This document shows, one piece after another, positions 1 through 10,602 of a stretch of 64,000 nucleotides of DNA. Position numbers and translations under genes: made by a program. The notes under the pieces are model-generated. The model made no database searches, was not told the DNA's origin, and saw only the letters and a list, made by a program, of their open reading frames with translations. The stretch is taken from positions 62,001-126,000 of the forward strand of contig NZ_KE557314.1 in NCBI RefSeq assembly GCF_000442275.2, written 5' to 3'. Source of the stretch: Litoreibacter arenae DSM 19593. Lineage in GTDB: Bacteria; Pseudomonadota; Alphaproteobacteria; Rhodobacterales; Rhodobacteraceae. How positions within the stretch are numbered: position 1 is the stretch's first letter; each line of letters starts with the position of its first letter.

Positions 1-121
1 CTTTCTTGCCACGGATCAGCTGAGCCACGAGGTTCAGTTTTTGCGGGGAAGTCCGGAGCATGCGCAGTTTTGCCATTGCTTCGTTATCTGCCACGCGGCG
101 GGGGTTCTTATCCTTGCCCAT
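1..121 (-). CDS. rplV: 50S ribosomal protein L22 (partial, N-terminus only)
   Basis: Only the first 40 codons are present; the gene continues past the left edge. The visible N-terminus ([20 protein letters not shown], then [21 protein letters not shown]-like sequence) matches alphaproteobacterial L22, which lines the peptide exit tunnel and binds 23S rRNA. It starts 3 bases after the rpsS stop, in the order rplB-rpsS-rplV that is standard for the S10 operon, so it is co-transcribed with them. Identity rests on this short N-terminus plus conserved position. Confidence 0.93.
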   Translation of the reverse strand, partial: MGKDKNPRRVADNEAMAKLRMLRTSPQKLNLVAQLIRGKK

Positions 122-124
122 GGC

Positions 125-403
125 TTACTTCCTCTTCGCTTTTTTATCAGCGGCGTGACCGTAATAGGTCCGGGTTGGCGAGTACTCACCAAACTTCTGA
201 CCGATCATTTCTTCGGTTACGTTCACCGGGATGTGCTTCTTGCCGTTGTACACGCCAAACGTGAGGCCAACGAACTGAGGCAGGATGGTGGAGCGGCGCG
301 ACCAGATCTTGATCACGTCGTTGCGGCTGCTTTCTTTCGCAGCTTCGGCTTTCTTCAACACATAAGCGTCGACGAAGGGGCCTTTCCAGACTGAGCGAGA
401 CAT
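125..403 (-). CDS. rpsS: 30S ribosomal protein S19
   Basis: The protein has 92 residues, the same as E. coli S19. It shows the family N-terminus [12 protein letters not shown] and the motif [13 protein letters not shown], followed by a [22 protein letters not shown] segment typical of S19 and a basic tail ending KKAKRK. S19 sits in the head of the small subunit with S13 and contacts the A-site region. It lies 3 bases downstream of rplB and 3 bases upstream of rplV, so translation is probably coupled. Confidence 0.98.
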   Translation of the reverse strand: MSRSVWKGPFVDAYVLKKAEAAKESSRNDVIKIWSRRSTILPQFVGLTFGVYNGKKHIPVNVTEEMIGQKFGEYSPTRTYYGHAADKKAKRK

Positions 404-406
404 ATC

Positions 407-1249
407 TTAACGTCCCTTCTTCTTGGCGTGACGCGAGCGGATGATCAGCTTTTGCGACGCTTTGTTCTTGTTGCGGGTACGCGCACCCTTGGTTGGCTTG
501 CCCCATGGGGAAACCGGGTGACGACCACCAGATGTCCGGCCTTCACCACCACCATGCGGGTGGTCGATCGGGTTCATCACGACACCACGAACGGACGGGC
601 GAACGCCCTTGTGGCGCATACGACCGGCTTTACCGTAGTTCTGGTTGGAGTTGTCCGGGTTCGACACGGCGCCGACGGTGCACATGCACTCCTGACGCAC
701 GAGGCGAAGCTCGCCGGAGCTCAGACGGATCTGGGCGTAGCCACCGTCACGACCAACGAACTGGGCGTAGGTGCCAGCAGCACGGGCAATCTGGCCGCCT
801 TTGCCGGGCTTCAACTCGATGTTGTGGACGATTGTGCCGATTGGCAGACCGGAGAACGGCATTGCGTTGCCCGGCTTCACGTCGGCTTTCTGCGACGCCA
901 CGACGGTGTCGCCAACGCCGAGGCGTTGTGGAGCGAGGATATAGGCCTGCTCGCCGTCTTCATATTTCACCAGTGCGATAAACGCGGTCCGGTTCGGGTC
1001 ATATTCGATCCGTTCAACCGTAGCAGAGACGTCGAATTTCGTCCGCTTGAAGTCAACGATCCGGTAAAGACGCTTGGCGCCCCCACCCTTGCGACGCATC
1101 GTGATCCGTCCGGTATTGTTCCGTCCGCCATTCTTGCTCAAACCCTCAGTGAGGGACTTGACCGGGCGGCCTTTCCAGAGTTCCGAACGGTCGATCAGAA
1201 CCAACCCACGTTGGCCTGGCGTCGTCGGCTTATACGACTTAAGTGCCAT
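407..1249 (-). CDS. rplB: 50S ribosomal protein L2
   Basis: The 280-residue product is close to the usual 273-280 for L2. The start is the ATG at 1249 ([15 protein letters not shown]); the reading frame stays open upstream to 1345, but that extension does not resemble L2. The C-terminal block with [17 protein letters not shown] contains the conserved histidine region near the peptidyl transferase centre. L2 is needed for subunit joining. Unusually, rplW is not directly upstream: a VPLPA-CTERM gene and two hairpins lie between, so rplB-rpsS-rplV probably has its own promoter or depends on read-through. Confidence 0.98.
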   Translation of the reverse strand: MALKSYKPTTPGQRGLVLIDRSELWKGRPVKSLTEGLSKNGGRNNTGRITMRRKGGGAKRLYRIVDFKRTKFDVSATVERIEYDPNRTAFIALVKYEDGEQAYILAPQRLGVGDTVVASQKADVKPGNAMPFSGLPIGTIVHNIELKPGKGGQIARAAGTYAQFVGRDGGYAQIRLSSGELRLVRQECMCTVGAVSNPDNSNQNYGKAGRMRHKGVRPSVRGVVMNPIDHPHGGGEGRTSGGRHPVSPWGKPTKGARTRNKNKASQKLIIRSRHAKKKGR

Positions 1250-1370
1250 GCTTTCTGTCTTCCGTTGTTGCAGCAAACGGGTCGCCCCGCCGCTTGTGTT
1301 TATAGGGCCCCGAAGGTCCCCGACTTGAAGTGTCCCATTCGGCATCTGCTGGGCAGAACCGGGAACAACA

Positions 1371-1396
1371 GCAAAGCCCCGGACGAATCCGGGGCC
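1371..1396 (-). terminator. Hairpin terminator-like element upstream of rplB
   Basis: A perfect 8-bp stem (gccccgga at 1376-1383 and tccggggc at 1388-1395) closes a cgaa loop. Read on the minus strand it is followed by a short, broken T-run (TTTGCTGTTGTT). It lies between the end of the VPLPA-CTERM gene and the start of rplB, so it may end that transcript. The T-tract is weak, so attenuation rather than full termination is possible. The rest of 1250-1538 shows no gene. Confidence 0.5.
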
Positions 1397-1538
1397 TATG
1401 CCGATGGGGGTGTTTAGGAAGGGAAGCCTCGGGGGTCAAGCGAGAACTAGGGCTTTCGACCATGAATGATCCGCCGCAAAGCTCCGAGCGCAACAAAGCC
1501 GGGCGTTCGTGGTTTAATATCAGGAGGTGGCCCTGTGG

Positions 1539-2183
1539 TTAGCCGACAGTCGCCTTCGACCGCGACATCCGCCGCGCGCCTACAAGCAAGCCTAGCCCGG
1601 CCAGCAGGAAGCCCAGCGACGCTGGCAGCGGAACCGGCGCGATCGACAGGGACGTCACGTCATGCGTGACAGTCACCCCGTATCCCATCTGCGTAAAATG
1701 GCGGGTTCCGTCATCCCAGGAATAGCTCCGGTCATCCGAGTACCGAAGAGACCCGGCACCAAGTTGCGTCAAAAAGCTGAGCCCGTCGCTATTGCTGAAA
1801 TCAGTGGCGTCGAACGCCAAACGCGTGACTGTGCCAGTGCAAAGCGAGCGCAACACACCGGTGCAATTCGAGAAGACCGGCGCGACAGCATCGGCGTCCG
1901 CCTCATCATAGACGAACTGCAGCGATCCTGTGGTTTGGCGCGCATCTGCGATCCAGCTAAAGCCATCAAGGGCAGATGATGCGGCATCGGTGTAGCTCAG
2001 CCCCGTGTGACGTTGATACCGGCCAGTGGCCATATCACGCGAAATGGCAGACCCGAAGGCAACCGAGTTGAACTCGGTCTCGACATTCACTTCATAGAGG
2101 ACGGGCGCAGCCTGCGCCGAGAATGCCGTAAGGGCTGCGGCGCTTGCGGCAACACAAAGTGTCTTGAATTTATTGAGAGTCAT
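1539..2183 (-). CDS. VPLPA-CTERM sorting domain exported protein
   Basis: The product has 214 residues. It begins with a Sec signal peptide (about residues 1-25, ending AFSAQA) and ends with the tripartite sorting signal: VPLPAS at about residue 184, a hydrophobic stretch, and ARRMSRSK. In VPLPA-CTERM proteins, common in Rhodobacterales, this tail is recognised by an exosortase-type enzyme for surface or extracellular delivery. The middle has no domain I recognise. The start at 2183 is chosen because GCGAGG precedes it at good spacing and it gives a clean signal peptide; a start at 2243 would bury that signal. The gene lies between rplW and rplB, flanked by hairpins on both sides, which is an odd place for a surface protein. 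Confidence 0.85.
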   Translation of the reverse strand: MTLNKFKTLCVAASAAALTAFSAQAAPVLYEVNVETEFNSVAFGSAISRDMATGRYQRHTGLSYTDAASSALDGFSWIADARQTTGSLQFVYDEADADAVAPVFSNCTGVLRSLCTGTVTRLAFDATDFSNSDGLSFLTQLGAGSLRYSDDRSYSWDDGTRHFTQMGYGVTVTHDVTSLSIAPVPLPASLGFLLAGLGLLVGARRMSRSKATVG

Positions 2184-2480
2184 ATCGGGCCTCGCAGAAA
2201 AAGGCGGAAACAAAAAGGTAATTACATGGCTAAAGTCGGTCATTTCCTCTGGAAAGTAAAGGTTTATTAAGCTTCATCGAATTCAGCACTACACGGCAGC
2301 AACGGCCGCTTTCGGATTGAAAACAATGATCTAGTACAGAAAGAACTGTTCTTCATTTTGCAACTATTCACGAGAGTGGAACATTATTCTCACAGGAATT
2401 CCGCCCTGTCCCGGGCGCGACGACTCGCCCACCGCGGCCTCAGCAAAGCCGACAGCCCTCTGAAAACCGCATCAATCCAA
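2184..2480. other. Non-coding region upstream of the VPLPA-CTERM gene
   Basis: No gene with a plausible start and family match is visible in this stretch, which is clearly A+T-richer around 2330-2400 than the surroundings. It contains the palindrome at 2341-2353. Together with the rplW terminator at 2482-2512 it makes up the 366-base gap between rplW and the exported protein gene, and should hold that gene's promoter on the minus strand. I could not pick a convincing -35/-10 pair. Confidence 0.5.
2341..2353. promoter_or_regulatory. Perfect palindrome, candidate operator
   Basis: The sequence aagaactgttctt is an exact inverted repeat (aagaac, one centre base, gttctt). It lies about 160 bases upstream of the VPLPA-CTERM start, within an A+T-rich patch. 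Size and symmetry fit a dimeric regulator site, but no regulator is identified and a 13-mer palindrome can occur by chance. Confidence 0.25.
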
Positions 2481-2481
2481 C

Positions 2482-2512
2482 AAAAAAGCCCCATCCAATC
2501 GGATGGGGCTTT
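2482..2512 (-). terminator. Strong intrinsic terminator after rplW
   Basis: A perfect 12-bp stem (aaagccccatcc at 2485-2496, ggatggggcttt at 2501-2512) closes a 4-base loop. On the minus strand the stem runs into TTTTTT. It lies 38 bases past the rplW stop and would end the rpsJ-rplC-rplD-rplW transcript, splitting the S10 operon before rplB. Confidence 0.9.
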
Positions 2513-2549
2513 CCTAAAATTCAAGCGTTCAGCGTGCTAGGAACCTGCC

Positions 2550-2846
2550 TTACAGGCCGGTGGACACGTCGATTGTGTTACCTTCTTCGAGGGTAACATA
2601 AGCCTTCTTCACGTCCTTGCGGCGACCGGGCTGGCCCCGGAAACGCTTGACCTTGCCTTTGGTGATGGTGGTGTTGACCGCCTTCACCTTGACGCCGAAG
2701 AGTGTTTCCACTGCTTCCTTGATCATTGGCTTGTTGGCTTCGATAGCGACCTCGAACACAACCGCGTTCGCCTCGGAGGCCATTGTGGCCTTCTCGGTGA
2801 TAAGCGGCTTGCGGATCACGTCGTAGTGCTCAGACTTCGTGCTCAT
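2550..2846 (-). CDS. rplW: 50S ribosomal protein L23
   Basis: The 98-residue product matches the usual L23 length. It carries the family motifs [12 protein letters not shown] near the N-terminus and [20 protein letters not shown] in the rRNA-binding loop. L23 sits at the exit of the peptide tunnel and docks trigger factor and SRP. Its start overlaps the rplD stop by 4 bases, so the two are translationally coupled. A strong terminator follows 38 bases after the stop, so this is the last gene of this part of the S10 operon. Confidence 0.98.
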   Translation of the reverse strand: MSTKSEHYDVIRKPLITEKATMASEANAVVFEVAIEANKPMIKEAVETLFGVKVKAVNTTITKGKVKRFRGQPGRRKDVKKAYVTLEEGNTIDVSTGL

Positions 2847-3463
2847 TTCAGGCGAGCCTCCAGTGCTTCGAGACCGGCTTTGGTGATAACCAAAGTGTCG
2901 CGTTTCAGGATGTCAAAGACGTTGGCGCCCATGGAAGGCAGAACGTCCAGACCGGCGATGTTGCGTGCGGCTTGGGCAAAGTCTGCATTCACTTCGGCAC
3001 CATCGATGATCAGCGCACGTTTCCAACCCAGTTCTTTGATCTGTGCGGCCAAAGCTTTGGTTTTCACGTCTTTGATATCAATGTTGTCAATGATGACCAA
3101 CTCGCCTGCGACCGCTTTCGCGGACAGGGCGTGCATCAGACCAAGCTTGCGAACCTTCTTGGGAAGGTCGTGGCCGTGGCTGCGAGGGGTCGGACCCTTG
3201 TAGACACCACCACCGCGGAAGATCGGAGCCGACCGTGCGCCGTGGCGTGCGCCACCGGTGCCTTTTTGGCGATAGATCTTCTTGGTCGAGTAGTTCACTT
3301 CCGAGCGTGTCTTGACCTTATGCGTGCCCTGCTGCGCGTTGTTACGCTGCCAGCGGACCACACGGTGCAGGATGTCTGCACGGGGCTCCAGACCGAAGAT
3401 GGCGTCGTCCAGCTCAACAGAGCCAGCCGTTTTGCCGTCGAGTTTGATGGCATCAGCTTTCAT
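2843..3463 (-). CDS. rplD: 50S ribosomal protein L4
   Basis: The protein has 206 residues, as usual for L4. The ATG at 3463 ([11 protein letters not shown]) gives the expected N-terminus; an alternative at 3490 would add nine non-conserved residues inside rplC. The tunnel-lining extended loop is present ([20 protein letters not shown], with the RQKGTG core). L4 binds 23S rRNA and forms part of the tunnel constriction where macrolides act. It overlaps rplC by 11 bases and rplW by 4. Confidence 0.98.
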   Translation of the reverse strand: MKADAIKLDGKTAGSVELDDAIFGLEPRADILHRVVRWQRNNAQQGTHKVKTRSEVNYSTKKIYRQKGTGGARHGARSAPIFRGGGVYKGPTPRSHGHDLPKKVRKLGLMHALSAKAVAGELVIIDNIDIKDVKTKALAAQIKELGWKRALIIDGAEVNADFAQAARNIAGLDVLPSMGANVFDILKRDTLVITKAGLEALEARLK

Positions 3464-4322
3464 CGGACTTGTCTCCTTCCGGCGCATCACCTTCGGCTTT
3501 GTCAGCCTCGATGGATGCTTCTGCTTCTTTCAGTGCGGCTTCCTCAGCGGCGGCGGCTTCTGCGGCGGCTGCTTCTGCCGCTGCTTGTGCTTCTGCTTCA
3601 GCGGCGGCTGCGGCTTCCTCAGCGGCTTTCATCGCCTCGCGGGCAGCGGAGGCCAACCCGGCGGGGAAGATCACGCTTTCAGACTGCGGCTTCTTCACAG
3701 CGTCCTTAACGGTGACCCAGCCACCCTTGGAGCCGGGAACGGCGCCTTTGATCATGATCAGACCACGGTCGATGTCGGTTTTGACAACTTGCAGGTTTTG
3801 CGTGGTCACGCGGGCAGCGCCCATGTGGCCGGCCATTTTCTTGCCTTTGAAAACCTTGCCAGGATCCTGACACTGACCCGTCGAGCCGTGCGAGCGGTGG
3901 GAAATCGACACACCGTGAGTAGCGCGAAGGCCCCCGAAGTTGTGACGCTTCATCGCGCCGGCAAAACCCTTACCGATAGAGGTACCGGCAACATCCACGA
4001 ATTGACCCTCAAAATAGTGGGCCGCGATGATTTCTTCACCAACGGGGATCAGGTTTTCCTCGGCAACACGGAACTCAGCGACCTTGCGCTTGGGCTCCAC
4101 CTTGGCAGCGGCAAAGTGACCGCGCATGGCTTTGGAGGTCCGTTTGGCTTTGGCAGTGCCAGCACCGAGTTGAACAGCCGTATAGCCGTCTTTCTCCATG
4201 GTGCGGTTGGCAACCACTTCCAGCTTGTCGAGTTGAAGAACGGTCACAGGGATCTGCTTGCCGTCTTCCATGAAGAGGCGGGTCATGCCGACCTTCTTCG
4301 CAATTACACCAGAGCGCAACAT
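3453..4322 (-). CDS. rplC: 50S ribosomal protein L3 with Ala/Glu-rich C-terminal extension
   Basis: The product has 289 residues against about 210 in E. coli. Residues 1-223 are normal L3: N-terminus [17 protein letters not shown], the central loop [20 protein letters not shown], and Gln150 at the site that PrmB methylates in other bacteria. From about residue 224 a tail of some 65 residues follows, made almost entirely of Ala and Glu with a few Lys, ending in an acidic PEGDKSDES. It probably forms a long solvent-exposed helix. The tail's last codons overlap rplD by 11 bases. The gene begins 15 bases after rpsJ. Confidence 0.97.
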   Translation of the reverse strand: MLRSGVIAKKVGMTRLFMEDGKQIPVTVLQLDKLEVVANRTMEKDGYTAVQLGAGTAKAKRTSKAMRGHFAAAKVEPKRKVAEFRVAEENLIPVGEEIIAAHYFEGQFVDVAGTSIGKGFAGAMKRHNFGGLRATHGVSISHRSHGSTGQCQDPGKVFKGKKMAGHMGAARVTTQNLQVVKTDIDRGLIMIKGAVPGSKGGWVTVKDAVKKPQSESVIFPAGLASAAREAMKAAEEAAAAAEAEAQAAAEAAAAEAAAAEEAALKEAEASIEADKAEGDAPEGDKSDES

Positions 4323-4337
4323 ATCAGGAAGCCCTCC

Positions 4338-4649
4338 TTAAACCGAGATCTGGACGTCAACGCCAGCCGCCAGGTCGAGCTTCATCAGCGCGTCCACGGT
4401 CTGCGGGGTCGGGTCAACGATGTCGAGCAGACGCTTATGCGTGCGGATCTCGAACTGATCGCGGGACTTCTTGTCCACGTGTGGGCCACGCAGAACCGTG
4501 AATTTTTCAATCTTGTTGGGCAAAGGGATCGGGCCACGCACGTCAGCGCCGGTGCGCTTAGCGGTGTTTACGATCTCTTGTGTGGAGGCATCCAGGACCC
4601 GGTAGTCAAACGCCTTCAGGCGGATGCGAATGTTTTGGCTTGCAGCCAT
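4338..4649 (-). CDS. rpsJ: 30S ribosomal protein S10 (NusE)
   Basis: The 103-residue product has the family sequence [15 protein letters not shown], the motif [19 protein letters not shown] and the conserved end [15 protein letters not shown]10 is part of the small-subunit head and, as NusE, links NusG-bound RNA polymerase to the ribosome and acts in antitermination. The ATG at 4649 gives the standard N-terminus; 4667 would add six unrelated residues. rpsJ normally follows tuf closely, but here a DUF4062 gene and two terminators intervene, so its promoter should lie in 4650-4741. Confidence 0.98.
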   Translation of the reverse strand: MAASQNIRIRLKAFDYRVLDASTQEIVNTAKRTGADVRGPIPLPNKIEKFTVLRGPHVDKKSRDQFEIRTHKRLLDIVDPTPQTVDALMKLDLAAGVDVQISV

Positions 4650-4731
4650 GACATCATCCCTCATCATTGAGGTCTTAACGGATTGGAGGATAGCGGCTCA
4701 TCCGGCACCCTCATCGCGTCTATTTTTCCGA

Positions 4732-4760
4732 AACAAAAGAAGGGCACGCGTGGCGTACCC
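4732..4760 (-). terminator. Intrinsic terminator after the DUF4062 gene
   Basis: An 8-bp stem (gggcacgc at 4742-4749, gcgtaccc at 4753-4760) closes a 3-base loop. On the minus strand the one imperfect pair becomes a U-G wobble and the stem is followed by TTCTTTTGTTTC. It lies about 100 bases past the DUF4062 stop and about 90 before rpsJ, isolating the two transcripts. Confidence 0.7.
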
Positions 4761-4858
4761 CTGTTCCGTGTGGGTGCTATAGGGGGAGTCGGTCGAGGTG
4801 TCTAGGGGGTTTAGGAGCAAATGCATGACAACTTAGATGTCTTGCTGCACCAAACCTC

Positions 4859-5950
4859 TCAGAACGGAATTTCATCATCAACGGAGCTCGTCACCGAGGC
4901 AATTGTAGTTCTTCCTCGGCTCAAGATAAACGGAGGCTTCTCCGGATCTGTTAACAAATGGCGTCGCGCTAATCTTTGCGCCAGTTGCGTGAAGGGTTCT
5001 ACTCCTTCAGTATTCATCAAACCAGCCTCAATATAAAACGCCGACAACTTGTCGTAAGTACCCTTGCTGATTTTGAAGGCCCCAGTGCAGTCTTGATCAC
5101 TAACCTCCTGTACTAAGGCAGAACCTATCGCCGTAAGGGTATCCTCGACATCGACCCAGTAAAAATCATCTCCGTTATATTCGTCTGATCGCCACTTGAG
5201 GTTTCCATAAAAAATGGGGAACGCCGACATCCATGAGGTGGAAATTGAGCCGCTTCCTGCAGTCGTTACACTTGCTCCGTAACCACCACGACGCGATGAT
5301 GGCAAAAAATCGATCTCAATCGTCGAAGTTGCATCAGGCAAGTCTGGGAGCGGAATTTCGATTGCTAGTTGGTTAACTGCAGCTCGGAACTTTTCGTTCT
5401 CTCTCCTCACCTCATTTAATTCTTCCAGCGCTTTAATACTGGCTGTCGTATCACCACGAACCCAGCCTACTCGGTGCTTGGTCGCTTTTGCATGTTCCAA
5501 GGCCTCACGAACACGTAGTTTGAGCTGATCGCTTGAGGACCATGTGGTTCGGAGTCGTTCTTCCGTTGCCTCCGAGATAAAAGCTTCTAGTTTTTTGCGG
5601 CCCTCTTCGGAAATCTCAGACTTGCCCACCGCAATGGTTTTAGGATTTTCATGAACAATAACTAAAACAGGAACACCTTTGGACACCGCGTATCTGTATT
5701 CTTTATGAGTATAGCTAAGCCCATCGTCTGCAGGAGTGCCGTATCGCCCACCGATAACGAGCACGTAATAATCACATTGATCAATTAGCGTTTTGATAAA
5801 TGCGAACTGCCCCTCATCCGCAGCAGGGAATGATTCCATTTGAACAGGAAAGTCACCCATTTGGATGATCGTATCCTGAACCGCCCGCCGTTCCTCGCGA
5901 AGGTCTTCAAATGTGGAACTGATGAACACCTGATATCTTTTGTCACTCAT
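4859..5950 (-). CDS. DUF4062 domain-containing protein, candidate defence/conflict gene
   Basis: The 363-residue product opens with a typical DUF4062 domain: VFISSTFEDL at 8-17 followed by REERRAV, the strand DYYVLVIGGRYG at about 60-71, and SYTHKEYRYA at 79-88 followed by VPVLVIV. A charged coiled-coil-like helix (about 169-194) follows, then a beta-rich, aromatic C-terminal part (about 195-363) that I do not recognise. No NTPase motif is present. DUF4062 is often the N-terminal domain of STAND-NTPase and other conflict proteins and is thought to be TIR-like; a defence role here is inference. The gene is A+T-richer than its neighbours (hand count 45% G+C at 5401-5460, 60% at 6481-6540 in tuf). 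It lies between tuf and rpsJ with a terminator on each side, which suggests transfer into the operon. Confidence 0.8.
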   Translation of the reverse strand: MSDKRYQVFISSTFEDLREERRAVQDTIIQMGDFPVQMESFPAADEGQFAFIKTLIDQCDYYVLVIGGRYGTPADDGLSYTHKEYRYAVSKGVPVLVIVHENPKTIAVGKSEISEEGRKKLEAFISEATEERLRTTWSSSDQLKLRVREALEHAKATKHRVGWVRGDTTASIKALEELNEVRRENEKFRAAVNQLAIEIPLPDLPDATSTIEIDFLPSSRRGGYGASVTTAGSGSISTSWMSAFPIFYGNLKWRSDEYNGDDFYWVDVEDTLTAIGSALVQEVSDQDCTGAFKISKGTYDKLSAFYIEAGLMNTEGVEPFTQLAQRLARRHLLTDPEKPPFILSRGRTTIASVTSSVDDEIPF

Positions 5951-5995
5951 GCTATTATCTTACCTAACCATAAGATTACAGAAAAGAAGAGCTTA

Positions 5996-6032
5996 CAAAA
6001 AAGGCCGCCCCGAGGAGTGCTCGGGGCGGCCT
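5996..6032 (-). terminator. Strong intrinsic terminator after tuf(A)
   Basis: A perfect 13-bp stem (aggccgccccgag at 6002-6014, ctcggggcggcct at 6020-6032) closes a 5-base loop. On the minus strand it runs into TTTTTTG. It ends the rpsL-rpsG-fusA-tuf transcript about 75 bases after the tuf stop. Only 45 bases then remain before the DUF4062 start, so that gene's promoter must be very close or overlap the terminator. Confidence 0.9.
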
Positions 6033-6107
6033 GTTCTATAATAACAACCGAGTGGGTTCTCATTGCTCTTTCAGAGCAACTGCCACCCACGTGGCGTGTT
6101 TCTTAAA

Positions 6108-7283
<1,176 letters not shown>

Positions 7284-7305
7284 GATGGCCTCCTGTTTAT
7301 TAAGC

Positions 7306-7367
7306 GGATGGCGGGGTGAACCCCGCCCTACGGTTTGGTGGGTAGGGCGGGGTTCACCCCGCCATCC
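7306..7367. repeat. Long inverted repeat (REP-like palindromic unit) between fusA and tuf
   Basis: Two perfectly complementary 25-base arms (7306-7330 and 7343-7367) flank a 12-base spacer. Each arm contains its own near-perfect hairpin built from ggcggggt and accccgcc. There is no T-tract on either strand, so this is not a standard intrinsic terminator. Size and nested symmetry resemble REP or MITE-like palindromic units. In the mRNA it would form a very stable structure 20-80 bases before the tuf start, which could protect or process the message and help set EF-G to EF-Tu ratios. Confidence 0.85.
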
Positions 7368-7370
7368 CGT

Positions 7371-9491
7371 TTATGCAAATTTGGCCTGAATCTCTTCGGA
7401 GATGTTCGACGGCACCGGCTCGTAATGGTCGAACTGCATGGTGAAGTTCGCACGGCCCGACGACATCGAACGCAAGGTGTTGATGTAGCCGAACATATTC
7501 GCCAGAGGCACGAAGGCGTCGATAGCAATCGCGTTGCCGCGTGTATCCTGACCCTGCACCTGACCACGACGCGACGTCAGATCACCGATGATGCCACCGG
7601 TATACTCTTCAGGTGTCACCACCTCGACCTTCATGATCGGCTCGAGCAATTTGGCGCCAGCCTTTCTCATGCCTTCGCGCATACACATGCGGGCAGCAAT
7701 TTCGAAAGCGAGAACCGAGGAGTCAACGTCGTGGAACTTGCCGTCCAGCAACTCGACTTTGAAGTCGATGACCGGGAAGCCAGCCAACGGGCCGCTGTCC
7801 ATAACCGAGTTGATGCCTTTTTCCACGCCGGGGATGTATTCCTTCGGCACGGCACCACCGACGATCTTGCTCTCGAAAGAGTAGCCTTCGCCGGGCTCTG
7901 TTGGCATGATCGCCAGCTTGACCTCACCGAACTGCCCCGAACCACCCGACTGTTTCTTGTGGGTGTAGGTGTGCTCGACAGCGTGACCGATGGTTTCGCG
8001 GTAGGCAACCTGAGGCGCACCGATGTTCGCTTCGACTTTGAATTCCCGCTTCAGGCGGTCAATCAGGATGTCGAGGTGAAGTTCGCCCATGCCCTTCATG
8101 ATGGTCTGGCCGGATTCGATATCCGTTTCGACGCGGAAGGATGGATCTTCGGCAGCCAGACGCTGCAAACCCAGAGACATCTTCTCTTGGTCGGCTTTTG
8201 TCTTGGGCTCGACGGCGATTTCGATGACAGGATCGGGGAACGTCATCGTTTCCAGAACCACCTGATGTTTCTCGTCAGACAAAGTGTCACCGGTCGTGGT
8301 GTTTTTCAGGCCGGCAAGCGCGATAATGTCACCAGCAAATGCTTCGGTAATTTCATCTTGCTTGTTGGAGTGCATCATAACCATACGGCCGATACGCTCC
8401 TTGTTGCCCTTCGTGGTGTTCATCAGGCTGTCGCCCTTCTCAAGCTTGCCTGAGTAGATGCGCGTGAAGGTAAGCGTACCCATGTACGGGTCGTTCATGA
8501 TCTTGAACGCGAGGCCGGAGAACGGCATGTTGTCATCCGCGCGACGTGCAATGTTACGAACTTCTTCCTCGTCGCCGGGCGCAAAGCCCATGTAGTCGAC
8601 AACGTCCAGCGGGGACGGCAGATAGTCGACAACAGCGTTGAGCAGCGGCTGCATACCTTTGTTTTTGAACGCGGAACCGCCAAGAACCGGCACGAATTTC
8701 AGCTCAAGACAGCCCTTGCGGATCAGCTTGCGCAGCGTCGGGATGTCAGGCTCGGTGCCTTCCATAAGGTAGGCTTCCATGGCGTCGTCGTCCATTTCGA
8801 CCGCTGCTTCGATCAGCTTGGCACGCCATTCGTCGGCTTCTGCCTTGAGGCTGTCACGAACAGGGGCCTTGACCCAGGACGCACCAAGGTCTTCGCCCTG
8901 CCACAGCCATTCTTCCATGGTCACCAGATCCAGCGTTCCTTCGAGATCGGTTTCCGAGCCAATCGGAAGGTTGACCGGAACGGCTGTCGCGCCGGTGCGG
9001 TCTTCGATCATACGGACGCAGTTGGCATAGTCGGCGCCGATCTTGTCCATTTTGTTCACGAACACGATACGCGGAACTTTGTAGCGGTCGGCCTGACGCC
9101 AAACGGTTTCGGTCTGCGGCTCGACACCGGCGTTGCCGTCAAGAACGGTAACCGCACCATCGAGAACAGCCAGCGAGCGTTCAACTTCGATTGTGAAGTC
9201 GACGTGGCCCGGAGTGTCGATGATGTTCATGCGGTGCTTGAGGCTGTCCGGCTCGGTGCCGGTTTCAGTGCGTTCCCAGAATGTCGTCGTCGCAGCGGAG
9301 GTAATTGTAATACCCCGTTCCTGCTCTTGCTCCATCCAGTCCATCGTACCGGCACCGTCGTGGGTCTCGCCCATGACGTGGTTCTTGCCGGTATAAAACA
9401 GGATACGTTCGGAAACGGTAGTTTTACCGGCATCAATATGCGCAATGATGCCAAAGTTGCGGTAACGTTCGAGGGGGTAGTCGCGTGCCAT
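7371..9491 (-). CDS. fusA: Translation elongation factor G
   Basis: The 706-residue translocase has the G1 motif AHIDAGKTT at 17-25, [16 protein letters not shown] (G3) and [10 protein letters not shown] (G4), followed by domains II-V and the end [17 protein letters not shown]. Length is in the normal range (about 704 in E. coli). EF-G moves tRNAs and mRNA after peptide-bond formation and splits ribosomes with RRF. It lies 15 bases after rpsG and 87 bases before tuf(A), in str-operon order. The gap to tuf is filled by the palindromic repeat. Confidence 0.98.
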   Translation of the reverse strand: MARDYPLERYRNFGIIAHIDAGKTTVSERILFYTGKNHVMGETHDGAGTMDWMEQEQERGITITSAATTTFWERTETGTEPDSLKHRMNIIDTPGHVDFTIEVERSLAVLDGAVTVLDGNAGVEPQTETVWRQADRYKVPRIVFVNKMDKIGADYANCVRMIEDRTGATAVPVNLPIGSETDLEGTLDLVTMEEWLWQGEDLGASWVKAPVRDSLKAEADEWRAKLIEAAVEMDDDAMEAYLMEGTEPDIPTLRKLIRKGCLELKFVPVLGGSAFKNKGMQPLLNAVVDYLPSPLDVVDYMGFAPGDEEEVRNIARRADDNMPFSGLAFKIMNDPYMGTLTFTRIYSGKLEKGDSLMNTTKGNKERIGRMVMMHSNKQDEITEAFAGDIIALAGLKNTTTGDTLSDEKHQVVLETMTFPDPVIEIAVEPKTKADQEKMSLGLQRLAAEDPSFRVETDIESGQTIMKGMGELHLDILIDRLKREFKVEANIGAPQVAYRETIGHAVEHTYTHKKQSGGSGQFGEVKLAIMPTEPGEGYSFESKIVGGAVPKEYIPGVEKGINSVMDSGPLAGFPVIDFKVELLDGKFHDVDSSVLAFEIAARMCMREGMRKAGAKLLEPIMKVEVVTPEEYTGGIIGDLTSRRGQVQGQDTRGNAIAIDAFVPLANMFGYINTLRSMSSGRANFTMQFDHYEPVPSNISEEIQAKFA

Positions 9492-9506
9492 ATTGGTGCT
9501 TTCCTC

Positions 9507-9989
<483 letters not shown>

Positions 9990-10361
9990 TTACTTCGGAC
10001 GCTTCGCGCCGTATTTCGAACGGCGTTGCTTACGGTCTTTGACGCCTTGGGTATCCAGCACACCGCGCACGATGTGATAACGGACACCCGGAAGGTCTTT
10101 TACACGACCGCCACGGATCAGAACCACGGAGTGTTCCTGCAGGTTGTGGCTTTCGCCGCCGATGTAGGAAATAACCTCAAAGCCATTCGTCAGGCGCACC
10201 TTGGCGACTTTACGCATAGCGGAGTTCGGTTTCTTGGGTGTCGTGGTATACACACGGGTGCAAACGCCACGTTTTTGCGGGCATTGCTCCAGGTGCATCG
10301 ACTTGGACGTTTTACGTTTTGGCTGTCGCGGATTGCGGATCAGCTGTTGGATCGTTGGCAT
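9990..10361 (-). CDS. rpsL: 30S ribosomal protein S12
   Basis: The 123-residue product starts [12 protein letters not shown], the standard S12 N-terminus; an earlier in-frame start at 10385 adds eight unrelated residues. The decoding-site loops [12 protein letters not shown] and [14 protein letters not shown] keep the lysines that are changed in streptomycin-resistant mutants, so the sequence looks streptomycin-sensitive. It is the first gene of the str operon, with a leader of about 235 bases from the promoter at 10603-10631. Confidence 0.98.
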   Translation of the reverse strand: MPTIQQLIRNPRQPKRKTSKSMHLEQCPQKRGVCTRVYTTTPKKPNSAMRKVAKVRLTNGFEVISYIGGESHNLQEHSVVLIRGGRVKDLPGVRYHIVRGVLDTQGVKDRKQRRSKYGAKRPK

Positions 10362-10602
10362 TGAGGACTTTCCCCTTCGTTGCAACTTCGTTTGGGGCGC
10401 GCGTCCCCGGCTTATCTTCGCTCCGAACGGAGCGTCTTATTCAGTTTCGCATTTGCGCGTCCACAAACACAAAGACCCGCAGCGGGTTACCCTACCTGGG
10501 ATCCGCGCGGTGGGTTTACAGAGGATCGGGACGAATAAGTGTCCGGATCGTGACCACTAAATTTTGAGTGCAGGCCGAGCGTTCCCCGACCTGATTGCGC
10601 GC

